A stretch of 64,000 nucleotides of DNA from Frigoribacterium sp. MEB024 (GTDB taxonomy: Bacteria; Actinomycetota; Actinomycetes; Actinomycetales; Microbacteriaceae), in assembly GCF_000878135.1 (NCBI RefSeq), contig NZ_JXQZ01000037.1, positions 48,085 through 112,084 on the forward strand. Direction: 5' to 3'. The notes beneath the pieces were generated by a model. That model was not told the origin of the DNA, did not search any database, and saw nothing but the letters and a program-made list of their open reading frames with translations. Below are positions 56,069-64,000 of the stretch, piece after piece. Within the stretch, counting starts at the first letter, position 1, and every line of letters starts with the position of its first letter. Made by a program: the position numbers and the translations under genes.

Positions 56069-57505
56069 CTAAATAGTTTGTGACGTGCTGCAAGGGGGCG
56101 ACTCGGGGGATGCTGCTCGATCTGCATTCTCGAGCTGCCCCGCGTCGGGGCCGGTTCTGAAGAAAAGAGAGCGAATGCGGTGGCTATCTTCTTGGCGCCA
56201 GGCGTCGAAAAGGTCAAGCGTGGTCACGATGGGCTCAGTTACAGCTTGCAGAAATTCGGGACGCTGGTACGGCTGGTGTTCTCGGTCGCCGGGGACCCGC
56301 TTGTACTCGTGATTGATCACGAACGCGCCACCTTCCACCGGCACCGAATCAGTCAGGTGAGGCCATGCAGTGAGGTGTCTCACGAGATCGTCGTAGGCCC
56401 GCTCTGTGGCCTTACCGCCGGCAGATTTCACCTCGACAAGACGTGAGCGATTTGCCGACGTCACCAGGAGATCGGCGTTTTTGGTTCCACCTAGTACATC
56501 GTCAAGATTTACCACCGTCAGACCAGCAGACTCTAGAACGGTTCGCACCGCAGCCACGAGTTGGTCCCCGGTGCCGTAAAGGAGGCCATCACGCGTGGAA
56601 CTTGCCTCCTGCTCCGCAGAAGCCAGCTCCCCTGACAGTTTCGATTCCTGATCCCTGTAGTGCGACTTGAGGGCAGCCAGAGCCGCATGCAGCTCGCGTT
56701 CTCTGTTGGTCATTAGGTCAACATCGGTGGAGAGGTGACGTCTTGCCCTTCTCATGGCTTCTGGCACATAGGCAGGAAGGGCTTGGGCCATGAGCCAATC
56801 CAGAATGAGCGGCCACGGTGTTTGGGCGGGGACGATGTAGCGTCGTTCGACACCGTCTGGTGACAGCCAGACAGCCGCAACAGGCTCGTGAAGTTCCGTC
56901 TCAAGAATGGGCACAAGTGTGCCTTCGGCCGGCAGTTGCCGATGGCCTCCCCAGTCCTCTTTGCTCGGCCCAACCAAAGAAAGCCGCCACCACCGTTTTA
57001 TCGAGCTGGTGTTCTGAAGGCGACGGGCTAGATCTTTGTCAGCTTCGCTGAGGTCCGCGGCGAGGCCCACTTTCCCGCCCGCTGGCAGCAGCTCACCCGC
57101 GATATAGCTGTCAACGGAGCCAAGCATGACCGAGTCGTCACCGTCAAACAGTGATCTTGGCTCAGGCGTGCCATCCTCGTTCAGGATTCCCGCAGTGCTT
57201 ACAACAAGGGCTGTTTCGCCTCGACCTTTAGCGCCGTCTCGGAAGCGAGTGAATTCTTCTGCGCCCTGCGCGTAGTAGACGACTGGGTCCAGTGCTGCAG
57301 CGCATTCCACTGAATCAGCCTGTATCCAGTGAGGCATGAGGCCAGCTGAATCCCAATCAATGTCCGCTCTAGCTATCAGGGGACGTTTCCGGTCGCGCAC
57401 CCACGGCGCGATGGGAGGACGCAACTCGGCTGCCCGGGCTTCAGTCCGGGACCAGGCCTCAGGCGAGATTGATCCAACATGAACGGGGATTAGCTCCATA
57501 GCCAA
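56069..57505 (-). CDS. Coiled-coil protein with C-terminal PD-(D/E)xK-like domain
   Basis: 478 residues. The N-terminal roughly 250 residues form an unrecognised alpha/beta region. A predicted coiled coil (residues about 264-303, NRERELHAALAALKSHYRDQE...) precedes a C-terminal nuclease-like core: AAVRTVLESAGLTVVNLDD, Asp 345 in NADLLV, and Glu 358-x-Lys 360 in RLVEVKSAGG. This D...ExK spacing fits restriction-like nucleases. It is convergent with the SIR2 gene, 64 bases away. A DNA- or RNA-targeting effector is likely but unproven. Confidence 0.7.
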   Translation of the reverse strand: MAMELIPVHVGSISPEAWSRTEARAAELRPPIAPWVRDRKRPLIARADIDWDSAGLMPHWIQADSVECAAALDPVVYYAQGAEEFTRFRDGAKGRGETALVVSTAGILNEDGTPEPRSLFDGDDSVMLGSVDSYIAGELLPAGGKVGLAADLSEADKDLARRLQNTSSIKRWWRLSLVGPSKEDWGGHRQLPAEGTLVPILETELHEPVAAVWLSPDGVERRYIVPAQTPWPLILDWLMAQALPAYVPEAMRRARRHLSTDVDLMTNRERELHAALAALKSHYRDQESKLSGELASAEQEASSTRDGLLYGTGDQLVAAVRTVLESAGLTVVNLDDVLGGTKNADLLVTSANRSRLVEVKSAGGKATERAYDDLVRHLTAWPHLTDSVPVEGGAFVINHEYKRVPGDREHQPYQRPEFLQAVTEPIVTTLDLFDAWRQEDSHRIRSLFFRTGPDAGQLENADRAASPESPPCSTSQTI

Positions 57506-57789
57506 ACCCTAGCTAGACAGTCACCACAGTTCTGCTCGGAACGAGCGTGAAGAGGGCCACAACCAGTCCCGCAGTGAGTGCCGCGATCACTGCTGGCAGA
57601 GTGAAGAGCGACGACCAAAGGTCTACTGACGCGAGAATCTAGTTAAGGGAGCTGCCCGCGGGGAAGGCAGGGCGTTTCACCTGCTGGAGGCGTTAAATAT
57701 TGAAGTGTCTCGGGTCTCGCAAGGTTTAGAGGGTGGCCAAAGCAGAAGCGTCGGCGAGTGGCTGAAGATTGCGCTCGAAGCCGTACCGG

Positions 57790-59118
57790 CTATCGCCGCA
57801 TCAGAGCGGCCAGAGCCCCGCGTTTTCCGCCCCCGTAGACGAGGGCACCGGCGAGGCCGAGGCCTCCTGACGGCGACCAAGGGGCGCGGCTAGCGCCACG
57901 GTCCCTAACCCGGCGGCCCTGCCGTCACCAGAGCCGTCCGCACCGGCCGCGGGTGCCGGCGTCGGTGTCGGTGTCGGTGTCGGCCCAGCTGCCGTCGCGA
58001 CGTAGTCGATCACGAGGCGGCCCGTCACGGCGGTGCCGTCGGTGCGCTCGGCGGCGAAGGTGAGGGGGGCCGGGTCGCCGACGAGGGCGGGGGAGGGCGT
58101 GAAGACGACCTCGCCGGTGGTGGGCTGCACCTGCCACGTACCGTCGTCAGTCGTGACCTCGGTGTCGGGCGTCTCGTTCGGCAGGAGAAGGGTGACTGAC
58201 TCGGGCACGAGGTCGGGCACGGCCGCTGGGAGGTCGAAGACCGCCGGGGTGCCCGCAGGGGGCGTCACGACGACGTCCGGCACCGGCAGGACCGGCGTCG
58301 GCGGCCCCGACCGGCGCGGCGGTCACCGTCGGCGTCGCCGTCGACTCAACCGTGTCACCGACGACGGTGTCCACCCGGTACGACACCGGCGTCGCCGCGC
58401 CGACGAAGGCTGGCCCGGGCGTGAATACCAGCACCTCACCGTCGACCGTCCAGGTGCCGTCACCGGGCACCACCACGGTGGCGGCGCCGACACCGGAGGG
58501 GTCTACGAGACGGAGGGTGGCGGGGGAGACCGGCACCGCGCCTCCGTCATTTTCTGTCACCGCGAGACGCTGGGGAATGCCCTGCTCGCCGGTCGAGGTG
58601 TTGGGCCTCGCGACCTCGGGCACCCAGGGCGTCCGGGTGGAGGCGGCGCTCGCTCCGGCCGCGTCGGTCACCACGTAGGGCACCGGCGTCGCCGTTCCCG
58701 TGAAGGCGGGCTCGGGCCGGAAGAGCACGGTGCCGACGGTGCGGTCGAGCTCGTAGCGTCCCTCACCGGGGACCACCACCACCGTGCCGTCGGCATCCGC
58801 CGTCGCCCCGGAGGGAGCGTCGAGACGGATGGCCGCGGGGTCGAGCGGCACAAGCGGGTCACCCGCGGTGGCCACGACGGGCAGGGTCTGCGCGGCTCCC
58901 TGCGTACTGGTGACGGCGGTGGGGGAGGCGACCGGCTGCACGGCCGTCGCGAAGACGGCACTGACCAGGTCGAGGCCTCCGTCGGTCGTCTCGTTGGTCG
59001 TCGTCGTGACGGTCCACTCGTCGACGTCTCGTCGTTGCCGACGAGGGAAACCCCGTAGAGGGGTATCCCGGGCACGACGCCGAGGTCGGTCGCTGTTGCA
59101 GCCCCGGGACCAGGCCGT
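57790..59118 (-). pseudogene. Frameshifted remnant of a repeat-containing surface protein
   Basis: Minus-strand sequence encodes CshA-fibril-like repeats (DGTWTVDGEVLVFTPGPAFVGAATPVSYRV, related units at 58.2 and 58.7 kb) in three different frames. Breaks fall near 59.04 kb and 58.3 kb. The end shows a [11 protein letters not shown] linker, a degenerate LAA sorting signal, then in another frame SPSGGLGLAGALVYGGG...ALAALMRR and a stop at 57790-57792, the form of a wall-anchor tail. The N-terminus is missing, cut off at the neighbouring gene. High GC, unlike its neighbours. Confidence 0.75.
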
Positions 59119-59133
59119 GGCTGTCTGAAGTAG

Positions 59134-60480
59134 TTACTCACCCATCGCAATGACTTCCCGACGGTGCGTCTCCAATTTCTCTGGCTCAAAACTGGTGTGA
59201 TGCTCGATTGCCATGTACCAAGACCGCCCAAGTTCGCAGAGGTCAATGAACGCAAGAACTAGCTCGATTCGGCTGTTACTTGCACCTTGGGTTAACACGG
59301 GCCAAATCCAGTCGACTCCGAGTGAAGTCGTCAAGTCATACGCTTTGTATCCCAACGCGTATGACTCGACGAGTTGCGAACCAGATAGGGGAGAGTGACC
59401 CTGGAAAAGGGTAGACAGGGCCTCATCGCCGGGGCCTTCCCCTGCCGACACGACCTCAGAAATGGCCTGGTACGCGTCCGCTGGCAAAGGGCCGCGTGGG
59501 AAGGCCCCATCTACGGCTAGAGATCGGATTCGGGCTAGTTGATCCGCCCGGTGCTCAGCATCTTTGAACAATCGTTGACCAGATTCCGAAGCAATACCGA
59601 CGACCTGGTTCCATGAATACTCAGCCGATTCGCCCCACGATTGCACATCCAGTGACTCAGAACCATGTTCCCCGGACCAGAGTCTGCTGACGAGTGTTCC
59701 TGCAGAATCGGGCGGACACTTGGAGCGGAAGCGTTGCCAGCTGACTGCGGTGTTCTGCAGATTGCGACGATGGATTTGGTCAAACTCTCGTAAGGAGTAC
59801 GGCGCGGAAACGGACTCGTCTTCTGCAACCGGGCTGCTCGGTAGATTGATTTCCGGCTTGTAGTCAGCGTTAACGCCCAGGACTTCGATGATTCTCGACA
59901 TTCCAAAATACATCGTGATCGACTGGTCCACTCTAGCCATTCGTTTGAGGTGAACCAGGGTCAGATCGCGGCTATCTATAGGAAAGCCATGAGATTTTAT
60001 ATACTCAGCCTGTGCGCCCGTTCGTTGGTCCGAATGGATAATTCCATTCCGCAGGTACTTTATTGCCAAGTAGTCATCGAGAATCGATGTGTCAACCGAG
60101 GCTGACAACCGCTCCTGAAGAAAGCCTTCAAGAGCTTGCACCTTAGTCGCGTTCGCAACATTCGCGTTCAGGTACGTGTCGAGTTTCGGTTCACTATTGC
60201 GATCAAATTCTTGTGCAATGGCATTTTCTACATTTCCAACTAGCATCACCGCATAGAGGCGCGACAATGTCGCATCGAGGAATAGGGGAGCGAACGATTG
60301 GAGAGGGTGGCGGAGAAGTATGCGACGGAGAGATGTTAGGAACATCATGTCGTCGGAATAGGAGTCTGTAAATTCCGAGATGCGAGTGGACATGGACAGC
60401 ATGCTCGCATGAAAGCCTGTCTGCGTATATAGGCAAATGGGGCCAAGGGTTTCATAGCTAACTTCGGGCAGTCGTGCCAA
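59134..60480 (-). CDS. Large helical protein with HEPN-like RxxxxH motif
   Basis: 448 residues from a TTG start; the first ATG would remove 26 residues. The sequence is mainly helical. DDYLAIKYLRNGIIHSDQR contains Arg 144-Asn-x3-His 149 after a helix, matching the HEPN RNase pattern. The C-terminal half (about 220-448) is helical and unrecognised. The GC content is low for this chromosome. HEPN proteins in islands are often toxins or abortive-infection effectors; that role is inferred from one motif. Confidence 0.7.
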   Translation of the reverse strand: MARLPEVSYETLGPICLYTQTGFHASMLSMSTRISEFTDSYSDDMMFLTSLRRILLRHPLQSFAPLFLDATLSRLYAVMLVGNVENAIAQEFDRNSEPKLDTYLNANVANATKVQALEGFLQERLSASVDTSILDDYLAIKYLRNGIIHSDQRTGAQAEYIKSHGFPIDSRDLTLVHLKRMARVDQSITMYFGMSRIIEVLGVNADYKPEINLPSSPVAEDESVSAPYSLREFDQIHRRNLQNTAVSWQRFRSKCPPDSAGTLVSRLWSGEHGSESLDVQSWGESAEYSWNQVVGIASESGQRLFKDAEHRADQLARIRSLAVDGAFPRGPLPADAYQAISEVVSAGEGPGDEALSTLFQGHSPLSGSQLVESYALGYKAYDLTTSLGVDWIWPVLTQGASNSRIELVLAFIDLCELGRSWYMAIEHHTSFEPEKLETHRREVIAMGE

Positions 60481-60511
60481 AAGTTAGCGAAGACGCCGAA
60501 GGGCGCGATGT

Positions 60512-60539
60512 TCTCACGTCTCACGTCTCACGTCTCACG
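60512..60539. repeat. Heptamer tandem repeat TCTCACG x 4
   Basis: Four exact TCTCACG units lie in the gap between the last island gene and the alcohol dehydrogenase gene, at the point where composition returns to normal. It is a possible junction scar or slippage site. Confidence 0.9.
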
Positions 60540-60642
60540 CGAATTAGGTGGTGGTTCCGTATCTCAACAGTATTTGTTCCTCCGAGCCCGAGATCGTCGT
60601 TCCATTGAGCGACACCTGTCGCCCACGTCTACCCTGGGCTGC

Positions 60643-61698
60643 ATGACCGACCTCCCTGCCCGTACCCGTTTCGCCACCGTCGACGCCGAGCGCTCGGTCG
60701 CCTTCGCCGAGGTCGACCTCGAGGCTCCGGGGGAGCAGCAGATCGTGGTGCGCATCCGGTACACGGGTGTCTGCGCCACCGACACCCACGGGTGGGCGTC
60801 CGGCGGGCTCATCCCAGCCGCGGTGTTCGGCCACGAGTGGACCGGAACCGTCGTCGCGGCCGGCAGCCGGGTCACGACGGTTGCCGTGGGGGACCGCGTC
60901 GTCGCCAGCGTCGGCCCGCCCTGCGGCACCTGCGCCATGTGCCGGGCCGGACATCCCGACCACTGCGACACCGCCTTCGCCGAGGCCAACGGCATCTCAC
61001 CCGACGCCCCCACCCACGGAGCCTTCGCCCAGCACGTCACCGTTCACGAACGCCGCGTCCAACGCGCCCTCGACGGCCTCACCGACAAGCAGCTCGGCCT
61101 CGTCGAACCCACCGCCGTCACCTTCCACGCCGTCCGCCGCGCTGGCCAGCGCCTCGGCGACGTCGTCGTGGTCCAGGGTGCCGGACCCATCGGCCTGCTC
61201 ACCGCCCAGCACGCCCGCCACGCCGGCGCCGGAGCCGTCGTCATCGTCGAACCCATGGAGGCGCGGCGCGAGACCGCCCGCCGCCTCGGCTTCACCGACG
61301 TCCACGCTCCCGGCCACGCCTTCCGCGCCCGCGTCCTCGAGCTGACCGACGGACTCGGCGCGGACGTCCTCTACGAGTGCACCGGCGCCTCCTCGCTGTT
61401 CCAGTCGAGCGCCGAGCTGGTCCGCCGCGGCGGAACGCTCGCCCTGCTCGGCTACCCGATGACCACCTCGGAGGTCTCGTACGGCGACTGGCAGAGCCGC
61501 GAGCTGACCGTCGTCGGCAGCCTCGCCTACACGCACTCCGACTTCGTCGGCGCGATGCGGGCGCTCGCCGACGGCTCGGTCGAGGCGGGACCGCTCATCA
61601 CGGGGGCGGTCGGGCTGGACGAGCTGCCGGCCTTGCTCGTGGAGCTGGACAGCGGGGAGACGCAGCACGCGAAGGTGCTCGTCGCGCCGAACGGGTGA
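60643..61698 (+). CDS. Zinc-dependent medium-chain alcohol/polyol dehydrogenase
   Basis: 351 residues. The ATG at 60643 fits the family start; upstream codons do not. The catalytic zinc site is GVCATDTHGW plus GHEWTG; the structural zinc cysteines are in CGTCAMCRAGHPDHC; the NAD(P) Rossmann motif is VVVQGAGPIGLLTA. It most resembles sorbitol/threonine/butanediol-type dehydrogenases. The substrate cannot be set from sequence. It stands alone, outside the island composition. Confidence 0.9.
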   Translation: MTDLPARTRFATVDAERSVAFAEVDLEAPGEQQIVVRIRYTGVCATDTHGWASGGLIPAAVFGHEWTGTVVAAGSRVTTVAVGDRVVASVGPPCGTCAMCRAGHPDHCDTAFAEANGISPDAPTHGAFAQHVTVHERRVQRALDGLTDKQLGLVEPTAVTFHAVRRAGQRLGDVVVVQGAGPIGLLTAQHARHAGAGAVVIVEPMEARRETARRLGFTDVHAPGHAFRARVLELTDGLGADVLYECTGASSLFQSSAELVRRGGTLALLGYPMTTSEVSYGDWQSRELTVVGSLAYTHSDFVGAMRALADGSVEAGPLITGAVGLDELPALLVELDSGETQHAKVLVAPNG

Positions 61699-61781
61699 GC
61701 CGGGGGTGCGGCCGCCGGGCCCCACGTGCTGCGGGCACTGGGATGATGAGGCCGACTCCCTAGACGTGAGGAAAGCACGAG

Positions 61782-62432
61782 ATGACCGAGCCTGCCGTTC
61801 CCTCCCACGAGGTCTCGACTCCGGAGGAGTCGGATGAGCTCGCGCCCCCGTCGACGCTTCTCTCCGAGACCACGTTGCGACTGATCACGCCGCTGACCCT
61901 TCAGGCCGGACTTCGCCTCATCGGCGTCGTGTGGAACGTCAGCGACAAGGAAGTCGCCGACGGCGCTGGCCTCTATTGCTGGGTGCATGGTGCGCGAGAG
62001 GGAGATTCGTTGCGGTCAGGCGTGCTTTATATCGGCATCGCCGAGGGCAAGGGCGGTCTGAAGACGAGAACCACCGACGAGGAGAGTTGGCGAGGGGGAG
62101 ACCATGCGCACGGCATCGCGCTCGAGCGCACTCACGCAAAGGTCGTCACGGGCAGCGTCGACACTGCCCCCGACGTCGATCTCGAGTGGGTGGACGACCT
62201 CATCGCAAACGGCCGACTGTTGCCTGAGGCACGCGCGCACATGAACGCGTGGCGAAAGAAGAGGCCGACAAAAGAGGTCGAGGAAGTCGCCATCCGCCTC
62301 GCCATCCATCTGGGCGACACCGGTGCTCCCGTCAACTCGTTCCACGCCGGCGCCTGGCGAAACGATCGCCCCGCCGACTGGGTGGCCTTCGCCATCGCGC
62401 GCGAGCTCACTCGTCGGCACGGGGGTGGCTGA
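61782..62432 (+). CDS. Protein with GIY-YIG-like core
   Basis: 216 residues. After a polar N-terminus, GAGLYCWVHGAREGD (GLY at 63-65) and GVLYIGIAEGKGGLKTRTTDEESW (YIG at 83-85, Arg near 96) give the GIY...YIG...R pattern of that nuclease fold. The rest is helical. The catalytic Glu expected later cannot be assigned with confidence. It could be a nuclease or a degenerate relative. It is followed by a hairpin terminator. Confidence 0.55.
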   Translation: MTEPAVPSHEVSTPEESDELAPPSTLLSETTLRLITPLTLQAGLRLIGVVWNVSDKEVADGAGLYCWVHGAREGDSLRSGVLYIGIAEGKGGLKTRTTDEESWRGGDHAHGIALERTHAKVVTGSVDTAPDVDLEWVDDLIANGRLLPEARAHMNAWRKKRPTKEVEEVAIRLAIHLGDTGAPVNSFHAGAWRNDRPADWVAFAIARELTRRHGGG

Positions 62433-62451
62433 GGCCATCCACCCTGTGGGA

Positions 62452-62491
62452 CCGCAGGAGGCGCTGGTCGCGTGACCCGCGCCTCCTGCGG
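62452..62491. terminator. Hairpin made from an inverted pair of the dispersed motif
   Basis: Perfect 13-bp arms CCGCAGGAGGCGC (62452-62464) and GCGCCTCCTGCGG (62479-62491) around a 14-base loop lie between convergent genes. It can serve as a shared terminator. Confidence 0.75.
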
Positions 62492-62492
62492 T

Positions 62493-62924
62493 TCACTGCT
62501 GGTCGGGCACACAGGCGTAGTCGTCGCCGAAGGCCTCGGTGACGCGGCGGATGGCCTCGGGGGTGCCCCACTGCTCGACGTGCTCGCAGGCGTGGTCGGC
62601 CCGGGACGCGTACATGCCGAACGCCCCGACGTCGACGTAGCCGTAGTCGTAGCGTTCCGAGGGGCGTCCGCCGGCGCCGGGCTCGTCGGGCAGGTCGATG
62701 ACGAAGCCGTCGGGGAAGCGCAGCTCGACCCCGTGCGGTGCGCAGGCCGGCAGCGTCTCCGTCGTGAGGTCGGCCACGATCACCGGCTCGTACGTCGTGC
62801 AGTACGGGAGGCGCGCGTCGGACCCCGACAGCACGAGCGGCACGTCCGGGTCGGCCCGCACCGCGAGCACCAGCAGCACCGACACCACGAGCAGCGCGGT
62901 GACGATGCCGGCCAGGACCTTCAT
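62493..62924 (-). CDS. Small secreted or membrane-anchored protein
   Basis: 143 residues. An N-terminal hydrophobic helix (VLAGIVTALLVVSVLLVLAV) is a signal anchor. The outside part contains four Cys (YCTTYE, ACAPHG, HACEHV, YACVPD) that could form two disulfides. No family is recognised. It is convergent with the GIY-YIG-like gene. Confidence 0.75.
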   Translation of the reverse strand: MKVLAGIVTALLVVSVLLVLAVRADPDVPLVLSGSDARLPYCTTYEPVIVADLTTETLPACAPHGVELRFPDGFVIDLPDEPGAGGRPSERYDYGYVDVGAFGMYASRADHACEHVEQWGTPEAIRRVTEAFGDDYACVPDQQ

Positions 62925-62975
62925 GAGGTGAACCTACCGCCCACCCGGTGCCGGCGAGGCGGAGGGAACGCAGCC

Positions 62976-63011
62976 GCGGGAGGCGCAGGTCACCTGACCC
63001 GCGCCTCCCGC
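62976..63011. repeat. Second inverted pair of the dispersed motif
   Basis: GCGGGAGGCGC (62976-62986) and GCGCCTCCCGC (63001-63011) form a perfect 11-bp stem with a 14-base loop in the noncoding gap upstream of the secreted protein gene. Confidence 0.8.
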
Positions 63012-63175
63012 CTCCAGCCCCGATGCGGTGGCCGTCTCGTTCGCGCGGATTCCGTCGCCCGGCGGAGATTCCTGAGGATCACGTCAATCGGCGTGCATCG
63101 CTCGCCGAGGGCGTTCTAGCGTTTTTCTAGACCGATCAGTACACCAACGGAATCCGACCGAGAGGACGCAGACCA

Positions 63176-63727
63176 ATGACCTGTACCCGAAAGATCTCCA
63201 CCACATTCCTCGCCGGCACCCTGGGCATCGCCCTTGCTTTCGGTGGGGCGACGGCCGCGCAGGCCGCACCGACCCCGACCTCGTCGGCGCAGACCGTGTC
63301 GGCGACCCCCCAGGAAGCCGCGCCCGCCCCCACCGAGGCACAGCTGGCCGAGATGGAGGAGGCGCTCTCGATCATCGAACGCATCCCCGATTCGGTGCTC
63401 CAAGCCGGAGACGCTGCCACGCAGCAGTGGCTCGCCGAGAACGCCCCGGCCCCGAGCGCAGGCGGGGGAGAGGTCACCCTCCAGGCGAACGTCCTCGGCT
63501 GCGCCGGCGCCATCGCCACCGTCATCGCCTCGACCGCCTTCCCCGCTGCGAAGATCCTCAAGGCCAAGGCGCTCATCAAGCAGCTGGGCGGTGTCACCGA
63601 GGCGGCCAAGATCATGTGGGGCGCGAGCTTCTCGTACGAGAAGGTCAAGGCGTTGGGCGGCGCCGCTGCCGCACTCGCCGGTGAGCTCATCGGCATCACC
63701 CAGATCAAGGAGCAGTGCTTCTCATGA
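63176..63727 (+). CDS. Secreted helical protein, bacteriocin-like layout
   Basis: 183 residues with a Sec signal peptide ending at ATAAQAA (about residue 31). A polar Pro/Ala/Glu-rich middle leads to a C-terminal module of about 75 residues between Cys 109 and Cys 181, made of hydrophobic helices (AGAIATVIASTAFPAAKILKAKALIKQLGGVTEAAKIMWGA... GGAAAALAGELIGI). Similar proteins are widespread in actinobacteria without known function. The layout resembles a propeptide plus membrane-active peptide. The next gene overlaps its stop. Confidence 0.8.
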   Translation: MTCTRKISTTFLAGTLGIALAFGGATAAQAAPTPTSSAQTVSATPQEAAPAPTEAQLAEMEEALSIIERIPDSVLQAGDAATQQWLAENAPAPSAGGGEVTLQANVLGCAGAIATVIASTAFPAAKILKAKALIKQLGGVTEAAKIMWGASFSYEKVKALGGAAAALAGELIGITQIKEQCFS

Positions 63728-63993
63728 CGAACTGGCTCCGCGCCCTCGCCCCGCTCGCCCTGACGGCGATCGCCCTGGTCGTCTTCTTCACGGCCGACCG
63801 CACCGTCGGGATGCTGTTGATCGTGGCCGCCCTCGCCTCGGCGTTCCTGGCCGGCAAGAGCGCTCTCGGCCGCCCGACCCGGCGCCCCGAGCGTGACGTC
63901 GACCCCGCCGAGGTCCGCGCCTACCGCGAAGCCCACCCGGGCAGCACCATCAGCGATGCCGTCAGCGCCGTCGGGGGCACCACTCGCCCCTGA
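63724..63993 (+). CDS. Small two-helix membrane protein, partner of the secreted protein
   Basis: 89 residues starting at the ATG that overlaps the upstream stop (ATGA). Two membrane helices (LAPLALTAIALVVFFTA and VGMLLIVAALASAFLAG) are followed by a basic then polar cytoplasmic tail. Coupling suggests a joint role, for example immunity or export help if the upstream protein is membrane-active. Function is unknown. Confidence 0.75.
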   Translation: MTNWLRALAPLALTAIALVVFFTADRTVGMLLIVAALASAFLAGKSALGRPTRRPERDVDPAEVRAYREAHPGSTISDAVSAVGGTTRP

Positions 63994-64000
63994 TCATCAA

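Noticed and set aside
57513..57638. Minus-strand frame of 41 codons encoding a plausible membrane helix (LPAVIAALTAGLVVALFTLV)
   Set aside because: There is no ATG, GTG or TTG start before the helix; it could be a fragment of a lost small membrane gene but cannot be called.

Overview
The window is about 64 kb of very GC-rich chromosome from an actinobacterium, most likely Microbacteriaceae (relatives of Frigoribacterium, Curtobacterium, Clavibacter, Rathayibacter; the genus is not resolved). The evidence is gene order and gene types: the rodA-pbpA-pknA-pknB cluster, pabA beside a class E sortase, crgA, DUF3566 next to gyrA, the tRNA-Ile/tRNA-Ala pair, DUF6049 next to murJ, and the rpmH-rnpA-yidD-yidC-jag-rsmG-parA-parB run. 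It spans the chromosomal replication origin.

Layout. 1-6655 (+): cell-wall growth and signalling operon (phosphatase tail, rodA, pbpA, pknA, pknB). 6764-10949: pabA, a small membrane protein and sortase (-), crgA (+), rhomboid protease and cyclophilin (-), and an uncharacterised membrane protein (+). 11261-22696 (-): two tRNAs, DUF3566, gyrA, gyrB, dciA, recF, gnd, dnaN, oriC and dnaA. 23086-28195 (+): rpmH, rnpA, yidD, yidC, jag, rsmG, parA, parB. Four parS sites lie between 26309 and 28925. The two arms diverge from the origin, so most housekeeping genes run with the replication fork. 28962-36873 (-): ddl, an aminotransferase, trxA, trxB, murJ, DUF6049. 37038-40435 (+): pcnA, then rpsF-ssb-rpsR-rplI behind a leader that may fold over its own ribosome binding site. 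40548-47310 (+): a ribose operon (regulator, rbsA, rbsC, rbsB, rbsK, rbsD) bracketed by an unusual family of long perfect palindromes. 47813-49201 (+): dnaB, preceded by DnaA-box-like sequences.

49381-60480 is an accessory island with a lower GC content and many candidate conflict or defence genes: a TRAFAC-type GTPase with a small overlapping partner, a truncated type ISP-like helicase remnant, an Mrr-like nuclease overlapping a ParB-like protein, a divergent SIR2 protein, a coiled-coil protein with a PD-(D/E)xK-like tail, a frameshifted surface-protein remnant with a decayed sorting signal, and a protein with a HEPN-like RxxxxH motif. 60643-63993 returns to high GC: a zinc alcohol dehydrogenase, a GIY-YIG-like protein, a small secreted or anchored protein, and a two-gene unit of a secreted helical protein plus a membrane partner.

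Two features cut across the annotation. A short motif, consensus (C)AGGAGGCGCGG(GTC), occurs more than twenty times on both strands, inside genes and between them, often as an inverted pair forming a hairpin. A second family of palindromes built on ATGAACCC(C/G)GTT flanks the ribose operon. Neither is explained by the genes. All calls come from reading the sequence; no database search was run.
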